From: Rhizopus sp. PT2906
Lineage: Eukaryota > Mucoromycota > Mucoromycetes > Mucorales > Rhizopodaceae
Assembly: GCA_025529335.1 (NCBI GenBank)
Contig: JAMYHX010000039.1
Coordinates: 1 to 64,000, forward strand
Length of the DNA stretch: 64,000 nt
Reading direction: 5' to 3'
Shown here: positions 54,211 to 64,000 of the stretch, piece after piece
How positions within the stretch are numbered: position 1 is the first letter of the stretch
Layout of the letters: the number at the start of each line of letters is the position of its first letter
Program-made: the position numbers and the translations under genes
The notes under the pieces: model-generated
Databases searched by the model: none
Seen by the model: the letters and a program-made list of their open reading frames with translations, nothing else
What the model was told of the DNA's origin: nothing

Positions 54211-56104
54211 TTAAGCTTTATGGCGCTTTCCGACGAACATCTTCATTCCATATTTCATCGGCATGGTTAATGAGAGATCATATGTCACTGTCTGATTAGG
54301 CACTAAAGTAAATTGGTAACGTCGAAGCAACATGGATACACAAACGAGGGCTTCAAGCGTAGCCAGATTTTGTCCTAGAAAAGGCGAAAAAGGAGAAATG
54401 GAATAAGTAGCAGAATATAAATGATGGCAGTTCAAGTTACCCAGACAGATACGAGGACCGGCATGAAACGCCGGCCATTTACCAGCAGATTCTCTCTTGA
54501 GATTTCCATTTTCATCCAACCATCTTTCAGGATGGAATTCCTTGGCGTCCTCACCCCAAACCTTTGTGCTTCTTCCTTGAGCATATGGGCTCCAGGAGAC
54601 ATAAGTTCCTGCCTTGACATGTGTTCCATCAGGCCAAATGTCATCCTTAAGTGCATATTTTTGGTTACCAGGAACCGAGGGATACAAACGGAGTGTTTCA
54701 AAGAACCTGAGAAAAGAAATATACGTCAGCCAAGCTATGTGCACGGGATAAGATGCAGACAGGACTTACACTGCATGAAGATAAGGCATTTCACTAATGG
54801 CTTGGTAAAGAGCAGACGGATCATTTTCTAGTTCGTCCGTAATATGCTTTTCAATCTCTTCAATCATTTTCTTTTCTATACGAGGCTGTAGACTAATACT
54901 ATAAAACAGCCATGATAGCGCTTGTGCTGTTGTATCGCGGCCGGCAATAATAAAGTTAAGAACAGTGTCACGAAGCTCCTTATCATTTAATAACTCTCCT
55001 TTTTCGTTTGTTGCGTTCATGAATCGAGAAAGCAAGTCCTTTCGATCGGCTTCATCCGCCGCAGCTTCCTTTCGACGTTTATCAATTACTTGTTGAGCGA
55101 ATGTGTTTATAACTTTAAGATTGTAGCTAGTAGTGTTCTCTTTACGACTAAAGAAATCAAAGATTGTTTCCTTGACTCCCATCATAGGATCGACGAATCG
55201 CTCGGCGCCCCTTCTTTGAAGAAAATCAAAGGACTCAGCAAATTCTACCTTGCCTTCCTTTAACAGTGAGTTCAACTGTACACCAAATCCCAAACTATAG
55301 AGCAGATATAGATTAGCCTCCTTTCTTTCTTTCCCTGAAGAGTCCTAAGAAACGTACTAAACAAAAGAATCCAATGTAAATTTGAACATAATGTCATGAA
55401 AGTCAATAGTTCCGCCTGTCTTAGCAGCATTATCCAAGATATGATCGCACATGAGATGCATCTCTTTTACAAAGACACTACAAAGATGATGTTATTTCAA
55501 GACATTATCTTCTTATCGTCTTACTCTGTAAATTGATCTCTAAAGTTCTTTACGTTGAATACATGGCTCGCTGTCTTTCGTTGCCACTTCCACTGTTCTC
55601 CATTCGCGTTGAAGATACCGTGACCCAGTAGGTCACGCAAGTTCTTGTCAAAGTAAGGGCCTTTGAGGTAATTTGAAAAATTTGCTAAAATGGATTTCAT
55701 TAAATATGTTATAGTTTCTATAAAATTACAATTTACTCTTTAAGACATATTCCACATTTTGGGGATCAATAGTAAATATTGTTCGAGGCATACCGGCTGC
55801 TGGCATTGTCCTGAATAATCATAGATCAGTGAATTAATAGAGTGAAGTACATGTGTGCTTACAGAGTCAAGCTATCCAATTTCTCATGTATATCCAATTG
55901 ATAGTCATAGAGTCGCGATACATTTTTTGTAAACTCTAAGAGGTTACCTAATAACGGGTATCCTTTATGACAAGGAACACCTTCCATGTGTTCATAGAAT
56001 AATGGCCTATCATGATATTTTATCATTAAAAGTGTCATGATAGAAGACACAGCTGCACCAGCAATAGCAATTTGTTGACCAATTGGAGCGTCCTTAAGAG
56101 ACAT
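54211..56104 (-). CDS. cytochrome P450, Mucorales type (CYP509-like)
   Basis: Seven exons (56104..55863, 55810..55737, 55684..55525, 55477..55358, 55294..54770, 54706..54441, 54374..54211), 516 aa. N-terminal hydrophobic anchor (IAIAGAAVSSIMTLLMI) then PLLGNLLEF. Helix C WKWQRKTASHVFN, helix I FIIAGRDTTAQALSWLFY, the ExxR motif ETLRLYPSVP, PERW and the haem loop FHAGPRICLG with the cysteine ligand. It is an ER monooxygenase needing a P450 reductase. The layout resembles CYP52/CYP86-like fatty-acid hydroxylases and the CYP509 family expanded in Mucorales; substrate unknown. The exon 4 end (TTTGTTTA|GTACGT) is inferred from frame. Confidence 0.92.
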
Positions 56105-56179
56105 GATTGTATGATTGTTTTTTTTTTAAAAAAAAGGTAGAAAAGAATGAAAATAAAGTTATTTTAATACAAATAAATT

Positions 56180-56480
56180 TACATCAGATGACTGCGATTC
56201 CCGCTCCACCAAGACAAGCTCTGCATAATCATAGTTGTCCAAAAATGGTAACTGTGTACACGTCGTCACGATTAATCAGTTTTTGACTCTTTTTGGAAAA
56301 GCAAGAAAGACAACCACGGAGCTGATCGCCTTCCATTTGTGCAACGAGTATCCATAACGATAAACGAGAAATTTGACTCATCTTACGAGTAGAACACATG
56401 CACTGAACTTTTTGTCCTTTGTAAATCAATCGTTGTTGCCTTCGTTTTACACTTCGATATGGTCGTATAGCATTCCTATA
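56180..56480 (-). pseudogene. zinc-ribbon C-terminal relic, transposase-like
   Basis: Minus-strand frame reads IRPYRSVKRRQQRLIYKGQK, VQCMCSTRKMSQ, SRLSLWILVAQMEGDQLRGC, LSCFSKKSQKLINRD, then a stop and LCRACLGGAGIAVI. Two C-x(1-2)-C pairs followed by NRD recall the zinc-ribbon and final acidic residue of OrfB/TnpB- or Fanzor-type proteins found in Mucorales, but the N-terminal catalytic parts are not visible. The expected N-G-A after NRD is missing. Confidence 0.35.
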
Positions 56481-56499
56481 GCCGCTTTATTTTTCAATA

Positions 56500-57230
56500 T
56501 ATATGTGTAAAGCACAAATACATATATTCTTCATATCTTAAAAGCTGCGCATTGTGGTACAAAGTACGGAAAATATCCCATTGAATGATAATGAGCAAAT
56601 CTATACCAGAACTGGGGTCGAACAACTTTTCAAAGTGTTTGCCAAGAAATTCAAGCTCGAGGAAGCTGAACAAGTCGATGGCTTCTCCCTCCACCAAGAC
56701 ATACAACAAAGGATGGATGAATCTTAGCGAGACTATTAACAATGAATTCATCCAAGAGCTTAAGAAACGAAAGATTGTCGTCTACTAATGCGTTAACTCC
56801 AGGTACAAAGACACTGAACGTCTTTGCGTCAGCGCCAAAGTAACCATCAACATTCATCCTGACATGCGACAGGCATGGGGATCAAGACGAAGAAGACATC
56901 GAACAGCTCCACTGGCTTGTAATCTAGTGTTAACCTAACAATAAGCATTTTTTAGCCCTACGTGTAGAATAGCTTTTCATGAATAACACATCCTTGGAGA
57001 ATTCGTGTGCAATTTCGGTATTGGTAAATTTCCGATACATTTGAGGAGAATAATCGGCAAAGTAGCGTGCAGTTCATAGATGGAAGTGTAGTGCCTCATT
57101 ACTCTTGCCATAAGCTTCTGGTTAATTTACCTTTGTACCTCTACAATAATTGCCGGTCTGTGTGATTCCTTTGGCACATACACAACGTCAGAGCGTGTAC
57201 CATCAAAATGTTTGTTCTTATGCGCTTTTT
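56500..57230 (-). pseudogene. decayed PD-(D/E)XK-like mobile-element ORF
   Basis: Reading the minus strand from about 57,225: DGTRSDVVYVPKESHRPAII, VEVQR then a stop, INQKLMARVMRHYTSIYELH, ATLPIILL, followed by frameshifts and stops, then KLLDEFIVNSLAKIHPSFVV and FSFLELEFLGKHFEKLF. The D...(V/I)E-x-Q layout and the order of blocks recall a multicopy Mucorales protein family with a restriction-nuclease-like core. Many stops and shifts; not functional. Confidence 0.35.
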
Positions 57231-58379
57231 TCATAAGTGCTGGCACATTATACCTGAAAGGCTAAACAAAATAAATTGCAGATGTACAATGAATGATAAT
57301 ATCCTTTTTCTAAAGGGAGACTGGACAGCAAGAGGCTCTTGCTACTGGTACAATAGACATAAATTAGGAACTGAAATACGTGAAAATATAATAGTCGCGC
57401 CAGCTTTGCCTTCGTGTTCATATTGTTATAAATGCTGATCTTTTGTTTCACTTTTCTGGGGCTTAGTTAATTCAAAGTGAATGGAAAAACTAGCTATGTT
57501 GAAGTATGGCATATCATAATGAGTTCACCATTCAATCTACAATCTTTCTACACATGTTTCAACAGCACCAGGATGTAAAACGATTTTAAATCAACAATGT
57601 ACTTATTGTCAAACTCATACTTTCAATTCATTTTACACATTTTTGTTTGTTTGGCCAGGCAACAACTGAAGTGGTTCAAGATTCACTGAGCGAACCACAA
57701 ATCATGATTTCTGTAGCTATAAAGTGCGATAAAGGGCTATGTTATTTTAACTTATCAGTCATAATAGACCCCAGTTTCAACTACTTATTTACAGATTGTA
57801 AAGTGAGAGGCTTTCACCGAGCAACAACTAATCAAGGAGAATGTAAATGATGGTAATAAATCGAACAAATATGCTATTTGAGCAATATGGCAGTTAATCA
57901 AGTAATGGATATGAGCAAATGATACGTCAATATAAAAGAAAGAACCGAACGGATGAAATTTAAGCAATCAACCAATCTAAGCATTGTCAAGGTGTTTCAA
58001 ACAGCTTTTGTTAATGAAAGAAAGGGTAAGCAACATCATTTGGGGGAGGGGGGAGGGGCCGAAGCCTGTATTAAGGAAATAGCAACAGTCGAGTACATGT
58101 TGTGATAATAATGCTTCATGAGCTTAATCAATAAGCTTTTATTATTCTTAGAAAAGGGGTTTTTTAATGATCTATCTGTTTCTGTAGCATCAATTTTAAA
58201 GCTTTTTACCCTATACACGAGTAATGCAAGGGCAATACTTGTAACAACACACACATATGTTACTTCTCAGTTTATAGCAATACAAATTTCAAGGTGCACT
58301 TTATAGATGAGAGTAGCGTCGAGAGGCAAAATGTTGGCTTTATTTACAAATTATGAATTCCTGCTTCTTTTCAGTTACG
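57231..58379. other. intergenic, no gene recognised
   Basis: Short frames only, AT-rich. A G/A tract (GGGGGAGGGGGGAGGGG) lies at 58,041-58,058. The 3' flank of RPB10 is at the right end. Confidence 0.45.
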
Positions 58380-58709
58380 TTAAGAGCGTCCACGATCTCT
58401 AGTACGTTCCAAGGCTAAAAACAGACATTAGGATAATTCTTTACTAAATACACAAGCACTTACGGTTATAATGCAAAAGCTTTTCAATCAAGTCAACATG
58501 AGTCAAGACCATACGTCTACAGCAGTAACGCTTAAGTCCAAGAGCATCTAATGCCTCACTATAATGAAATGATTAGTCATCTCTGCACATTCCCACTTTT
58601 ACATATATATTTACCCCTCGGTATATTCTGCTTGTAATAAAGATAAATAGTTATCCCATTTGTTACCAATGACTTTGCCGCATGAGAAGCAACGAACAGG
58701 AATAATCAT
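58380..58709 (-). CDS. RPB10: RNA polymerases I, II and III subunit Rpb10
   Basis: Three exons (58709..58615, 58558..58464, 58414..58380), 74 aa. MIIPVRCFSCGKVIGNKWDN, EGEALDALGLKRYCCRRM and VLTHVDLIEKLLHYNPLERT match the highly conserved Rpb10/RPABC5, including the atypical zinc-binding C-x2-C...CC. It is a shared structural subunit of all three nuclear RNA polymerases. The three exons are each too short to appear as a long frame. It lies 77 bp after the stop of the same-strand WDR53 gene. Confidence 0.96.
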
Positions 58710-58786
58710 TTTATTGTTTGATTAAAAAGAAAAAACTGAGACATAAGCTCTCTCTCTTTACCAAATAGTTTTACAGAGCAGGTGGC

Positions 58787-60352
58787 TTAGTTTACTACTT
58801 TTGGTAATGCATAAATGCACAGTGAACCTGATTCAGGTGTTGAGCCTACACCTGCTATTGCTACATGAAGCTGATAGTCCTTATGATAAGCTTTTAACCA
58901 ATTCACCTTTTGCATTGTGGCTGTATCAACTTGAAATGTTTGAGCTGGCTCAAGGGTCGTTGAAGTACAATTATAAAAGCCAGTCCAAATGGCTAATCCA
59001 CCATTGGCTGCTCCTGAAATAAGTGATGCTGACTGGTTTGGCGTTTCTATAAAGGACCTATGTATTATGTCAAGTACACTTTTAAATATCATCATCAAAT
59101 ATAATTACATGCAATTCACCATTGTGTTATGACCATTGACGAGCCTAATTTTTGAAGTTGACTTTACTTTTTTGCTTGGTGGTGATATCATCTGAATTGT
59201 TGTATCTCCTAAGCTTGCAGCTATCCATTTACCATCATTCGTCATATCCAGGGAATAGACAAAGGGTGGATTGAACATTTGGGCAGCAGTGGGTTCTTCA
59301 GGATCTATAATAGGTGAATAATCTAAAGAAGTATATGTATATATATATGCTCATTGGCTTACTCATGTCGTAAATGTTGGTTGGTACACCACGAGAGAAA
59401 TCCCACTCATAGACTTTGCTATCCATTCCACCAGACCATACTAGTAATAACCAATCAATCTTCATGAGTGTTTTTACATCTAAAGCACATACCATCCCAT
59501 GATTTTTTAGGACGAAACTTTGTAGTCATGCATATCTATTTTAAAGTTAGTCAAAAAGAGGTGTAAAGGTGCAGTATATCATTCATTACAGTTTGGTGCT
59601 TTTTTGTCGTCTTTTTGTATATTTTATCGCTGCCAAGGTCGACTAGAATGTCATTGTTGCGTTAGATTGTGATGATCATAATCATGTTTAGTATAGCATA
59701 CTTATATTCACGTTTCCATCATCATCGGCAGTGGCTAAAAACTTGTTATTTTCATTGACATCAATCTACAGGATGCAAGCGTTCAGATGCTCGTTGTATT
59801 TAAAGAAAGGATCAAATCGATGTATCCTTACACTGTTAATCTCATCGTTGCTAAACTCAAACGTTTTATTAGGCATAGTGCATAGAGGACCTTCTGCTCT
59901 TAAGTCGTATACATAAACCTTTTCCCAAAAAAAGTGGGTACAACTTGATAATAACATTTGTTATTTCTAGTTTACCTTATTTCCTGATGAAAGATAAAAT
60001 AATGGCAGATCAGACTTTCTTGCAAATTTGACAGAAGTAACCTGAGTATGGAAAAGAGCATAAGAAAAAAAAAGGAGAGATCATTTCATCTTTTATTACC
60101 GGATTGTCCAGTTTCTGTATTCCTTTAATTACTTTATTTGTTCTAAGATCCCATAAACGACACGTCTTATCCTCTGCTCATATATTAGATAGAGGGTTTG
60201 TTTAGTAAGTAGGTTTAATACATAAACACCATTAAAAAAAAACCTGAGCCAGATGCAAGAGTATTGTCTCCAAAAAATGTCTTATCTGAATAATCTAAGG
60301 TAAGTACTGGGGCTTTATGACCCTTTAACTCATGTAAAGGCTTAATGGTCAT
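58787..60352 (-). CDS. WD-repeat protein, WDR53-like
   Basis: Ten exons (60352..60244, 60173..60100, 60041..59976, 59918..59832, 59765..59702, 59642..59590, 59535..59493, 59440..59363, 59322..59109, 59057..58787), 352 aa; human WDR53 has 358. WD40 blades: GHKAPVLTLDYS...LASGSEDKTCRLWDLRT, FYLSSGNKVYVYDLRAEG, IDVNENNKFLATADDDGNVN, VWSGGMDSKVYEWDFSRG, AASLGDTTIQMISPPS and LISGAANGGLAIWTGF. The end QKVNWLKAYHKDYQLHVAIA resembles the EKVNWLLGTKIKG...LVAD end of WDR53, a possible DDB1-binding adaptor. The joins rest on frame and WD40 spacing. Confidence 0.82.
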
Positions 60353-60714
60353 TTAAGCAAGTAAGAGTTGAACAATACAACTTTTTTTTGTTTTTGAAAA
60401 AGTTGGTACACAATCTAAACTCAGATTGGGACAATGCCAAAGTCAAACCCAACAAGCATAATTAAGCGATCTTTTGTGTGGGAGAGCTTGATTGCATATA
60501 AGCTTATATACAGACCTTTATTAGAACAAAAAGAAGATATGTTATGATAAAGTTTATAATTAGAGTTTCTTTGTGATGAACTGCAAAAGTGGTACATCAA
60601 GACTATGCTTACTACTGTGATACAAGTCACAAAAGATGTCCCTTCGTGACTGTAAAAGCAAAAGACGAGAGCACAAAAACTTTTTTCGTTTTTTGAAAAC
60701 AGAGCTTCTATACT
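60353..60714. promoter_or_regulatory. divergent promoter region WDR53 / TSR1
   Basis: 362 bp with no gene. T-rich near the WDR53 start, and a TTTTTTCGTTTTTTG stretch about 25 bp before the TSR1 ATG. Confidence 0.5.
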
Positions 60715-63205
60715 ATGCATCGCCACAGACCTGGTAGCTTACATCAGTCTAATAAACCCTTCAAGAGTCGGCATGCCACCAAGGGTGCCTTAAAAGAAGT
60801 CTCCAAGGGTAAAGTGAACCGAGCCTCCATCAAGCAAAGCGGAGGTATGAAGACACTGTCCAAAGCCGATCGTCGACATGCCGCCAAGATATTGCAACAA
60901 AAGAAACGAGAAGAGATCACCCGGATGAGTCGTATCTTTGAGGGGCGTCAGGGCGCTCCCAAGATTGTGCCTGTATTACCACTGTGTCCTGACAGTGAGG
61001 TGCATACGGCCATTGCTGCTCTTTACAAGTCCTTGGGCCAAGAAGCACCCAAACATGCATCTGAAGAGCCTACAGTATTGAACGTGGAACGATTTAAGCA
61101 AAAGATTCAACTTGTGCCATTAACCAAGCGACGCTTTTTGGACACTCTTGACGCATTCAAAGTTGCCGATTTTGGTATTTTATTAATGTCAGCCGATGTC
61201 GAAGTCGATCAGTTGGGTATCAACTGTCTCTTGGGCATTCTCAACCAAGGTATTGTCAATGTTGTGCCTGTCGTCCAGCATATTGAGAGAGTTCAACCAA
61301 AGCTTCGCACCAGTACAAAGAAATCATTGACCTCATTCATTCAACAGTTTTTCCCTGAAGAAGAACATCTCTTTACGCTCGATACCGACACAGATGCCAT
61401 GAACACCTTACGTTTCATCACATCACAGCGCCCCAAGCCAATGTCCTGGCGTGATCATCATCCTTATATGCTTGCCGATGAGGTCACTTTTGACTCTGTT
61501 ACACCAGAAAGAGGTACCCTCAAGGTAACAGGGTATGCTCGCGGAAACCCGTTCAATGCAAACAGACTTGTCCATCTTCAGAATTTTGGTGATTTCCAGA
61601 TTCAGCAAATAACGGGCGCACCTCTCGAATCACATCAGGGCGATATGGAAGTTGATGCAGCAGTGATAGATACCCCAAAGCCTGATGAACAAGATGACTT
61701 GATTGCTGAAAATGAACCTGATTTTATGGATAACGAACAGACATGGCCTACAGAAGAAGAATTGGCTGAGGCCGATGAACGAGTGCGTCGTATGCAGGCT
61801 ATGGAAACAGATGGTAACACCAAGCGTGTGCCTAAAGGCACTTCTTCATACCAAGCCGCCTGGATTGTTGATGATGATGATCAAAACTACAGTGAAGATG
61901 AGTTTGAGGACGAGGATGGAAATGATACGATGATGACAGAAGATGCTGATGATGATATTGTTGAACCTGCCTATTCCTCATTCCCTCCAGAAGAAGAATA
62001 CGAAGAAATTCAGATGGACAGTAAAGAGCAGTACAAGGATGAGCTGGATGCTGAAGAAGAAGCTAGACAGTATGAAGAATATCTCAAGCAGAGACAAAAG
62101 GATTATGAAACACATAACGAATTCCCTGATGAAATCGATACGCCTATGCATATCCCAGCCAGAGAACGTTTTGCTCGTTATCGTGGTCTTCAATCCTTCA
62201 GAACTTCACCTTGGGATCCCTATGAGAACTTGCCTGTGGATTATGCAAGAATCTTCCAATTTGAAAACTATGGTCGTACCAAGTCTCGTGTGTTGAACCA
62301 AGCCATTGTTGGCAATGTGAAGCCAGGTAGCCGAATTACTATCTGGATTCATAATGTACCAGTAGAAGCCTTCCGTAAGTATGAGCGATACATCAAGAGG
62401 CGCAAGACTGACATTCTTTTATAGAATCTTATGATAGAACAAGACCTTTTATTGTGTTTGGCCTTTTACAGTATGAACACAAGATGTCACTTCTTAATAT
62501 TCAAATACAACGAGACAATGCATACGAAGAGCCCGTCAAATCAAAGGTAAAATCATATATTTCTCTATAGATGCTGGTGCTTACATGACCACTATAGGAT
62601 CCAATGGTAATGCATATGGGTTTCAGAAGATATAATGTTCGACCCATCTATTCCCAAAATACAAACAAGGGATCAAACAATGTTCATAAATTCGAGAGGT
62701 TCCTTCAACTAGGAAGATCCTATGTTGCTACAGTGTATGGACCTATTGCATTTGGCAAGACACCAGTCATGTTTTATAAGGAAACAGAAAATAAGAATGG
62801 TAAGCAAAAGGAAAGAGGGTAGATGGCATATGCTAATGGTAGTCAACAGAACCTATTCTTGTGTCCACAGGCACATTTATGGATGTAGATGTCAAGCGTA
62901 TTATTGCTAAACGAATCATCCTGAGTGGTCATCCTTTCAAGATCCATAAACGATCGGCTGTTGTCCGATACATGTTCTTCAATGTTGAAGATATCTATTG
63001 GTTTAAGCCTGTGCAGTTAACAACAAAATATGGTCGAGTGGGTCACATCAAAGAATCCTTGGGTACTCATGGCTACATGAAGTGTGTGTTTGACGGCACA
63101 TTAACACAACAAGACACTGTGATGATGTGTCTTTATAAACGTGTGTTCCCCAAGTGGAATACAGAACTTTACAGAGATGAATCATCTCAAATTGATTGTA
63201 ATTAA
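60715..63205 (+). CDS. TSR1: Tsr1, 40S ribosome biogenesis factor
   Basis: Four exons (60715..62378, 62438..62546, 62598..62799, 62871..63205), 769 aa; yeast Tsr1 has 788. Basic N-terminus (HRHRPGSLHQSNKPFKSRHA), then a GTPase-like but catalytically dead domain (FKVADFGILLMSADVEVDQL, LLGILNQGIVNVVPVVQHIE), an AARP2CN-type region, an acidic stretch at about residues 380-450, and the Bms1/Tsr1 C-domain (RFARYRGLQSFRTSPWDPYE, RPFIVFGLLQYEHKMSLLN, MHMGFRRYNVRPIYSQN). Tsr1 occupies the decoding-side face of pre-40S particles and blocks early translation factors. The exon 1 donor is GTATGA at 62,379, chosen over GTAAGT four bases earlier because only it keeps the frame (AFRKTRPFIVFG). Confidence 0.95.
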
Positions 63206-63252
63206 TTTTATGCCCTCCTTTTAGAAAGAAAGACAATAAAAAAAATGTTTAT

Positions 63253-64000
63253 TTAAGTCAGTGATTCCAATACGGTTGTTAATGTTTTCATGTCATCACG
63301 AATACTCCTTGCAAATCGCACCACCTTTTCCTTGTTATCCAGCACTTCAATTGATTGAGTCAAGGCGTTATATCTGACTGAGAATGGCCTATTCATCTTG
63401 GCAGCAAACTCACGTACTTTTTCTTGAGCATCTTTGAATGATTCAGCTACGAAATAGACCTATATAAAATATAAATAAAAATGACCACATGGGCTTTTTT
63501 TTTTTTTTTCTACTTACAGGTTGATACTCTGTAATAGGGTATTTTTGTACTGCTGTCTTTTCCGGATCAAATGGTCTAAGTTCAGGTTTTTCTGATAGAC
63601 AGTATTCTAATTCACCAAAGGAACTTAGTAAGCCAGCACCATAAGCCTTTAATTCACCATCTTGTCTACAGAGACCAAATTCAACTGTGAACCAAAAGAT
63701 GGTAGCTAATTTTTGTATATCTTCATCTGAAGCACCCAGAGATGCTAAGCCAATTTCTTGTGAAAAGTCTGCAAAATCAGGATCCGCAAACTATAGAATA
63801 TGTGTTGATATATAAACATTAAACAAAAAAATATAACTTACCAATGGAACGTGTCCGAGTAGTTCGTGGCATACATCAGGTTCTGGTGTATAGAATGGCA
63901 TGGATGCGTGACGAATATATTGGGTAGAATAGAACACTCTGAAGGCAAATGCGTTTAAGAAATCTCTGCTGGAGAGTAAGCCCATGACGGGACGAACGGT
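63253..64000 (-). CDS. phenylalanine 4-hydroxylase, C-terminal part (runs off right edge)
   Basis: Three exons seen (64000..63842, 63790..63518, 63459..63253), 212 codons to the stop; the N-terminus is outside. Catalytic domain of biopterin-dependent aromatic amino acid hydroxylases: FYTPEPDVCHELLGHVPL holds the two iron-binding His, and IFWFTVEFGLCRQDGELKAY the iron-binding Glu. YGAGLLSSFGELEYCLSEKP and RPFDPEKT follow. The enzyme makes tyrosine from phenylalanine using tetrahydrobiopterin and O2. The C-terminal end (about 60 residues after YPITEYQP) matches the length of the family. It is absent from yeasts but known in animals and some basal fungi, such as Mortierella. Tryptophan or tyrosine hydroxylase activity cannot be excluded. 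Ends 47 bp from convergent TSR1. Confidence 0.92.

Noticed and set aside
1..64000. CRISPR array, rRNA genes, integrated bacterial or organellar segment
   Set aside because: No phased palindromic repeats with unique spacers, no rRNA signature, and introns throughout the coding genes.

Overview
This window is nuclear DNA from an early-diverging filamentous fungus, most likely of the order Mucorales (Rhizopus/Mucor-like). The genes carry many short (about 45-80 nt) AT-rich introns with GTAAGT-like donors and CTAAC/CTAAT branch points. Several genes are typical of animals or basal fungi but absent from baker's yeast: a full FNIP, a FANCE-like protein, WDR53, phenylalanine hydroxylase and Asterix. 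The P450 resembles Mucorales enzymes. At least two introns look U12-type (AT-AC), a class kept in Mucorales but lost from most fungi. I see no rRNA, CRISPR or plasmid feature.

Layout, left to right. 1-7,000: five leftward genes (unknown partial protein, DUF423/TMEM256 membrane protein, SDS3, SDS22, DBP5). 7,000-17,900: gene-poor, with an OYE-family enzyme and glycine dehydrogenase GCV2, separated by copies of a roughly 420-bp non-autonomous inverted-repeat element and decayed ORFs. 17,900-35,200: very dense housekeeping block: homeodomain factor, NSE1, MPE1, ENOPH1, ARP4, FNIP, acyl-CoA oxidase, PAF1, Asterix, FANCE, and a tRNA ligase gene holding only the ligase domain. Convergent neighbours are sometimes 10-50 bp apart. 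35,200-40,400: gene-free, purine-skewed, repeat-rich segment with one tRNA-Thr, a motif recurring about every 360 bp, another element fragment, a stop-containing ORF and a perfect 36-bp inverted repeat. 40,400-50,000: MTHFR, CDC7 and the large APC1. 50,000-58,300: gene-poor with minisatellites, one P450 and a decayed transposon-like gene. 58,300-64,000: RPB10, WDR53, TSR1 and the C-terminal part of phenylalanine hydroxylase.

The genes do not form one pathway. Themes recur by chance: chromatin and transcription (SDS3, ARP4, PAF1, MPE1, RPB10), genome stability and cell cycle (NSE1, FANCE, CDC7, APC1), one-carbon and amino-acid metabolism (GCV2, MTHFR, ENOPH1, PAH), and nutrient signalling (FNIP).

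The most notable observations are two AT-AC introns with textbook U12 donor and branch sequences, whose removal is needed to restore the SDS3 and FANCE reading frames; a probable fungal FANCE; a stand-alone tRNA ligase domain ending 23 bp before FANCE; an OYE with Phe at the usual proton-donor Tyr; and the phased ~360-bp motif array. All exon joins were made by hand from frame and splice consensus. No database search was possible.
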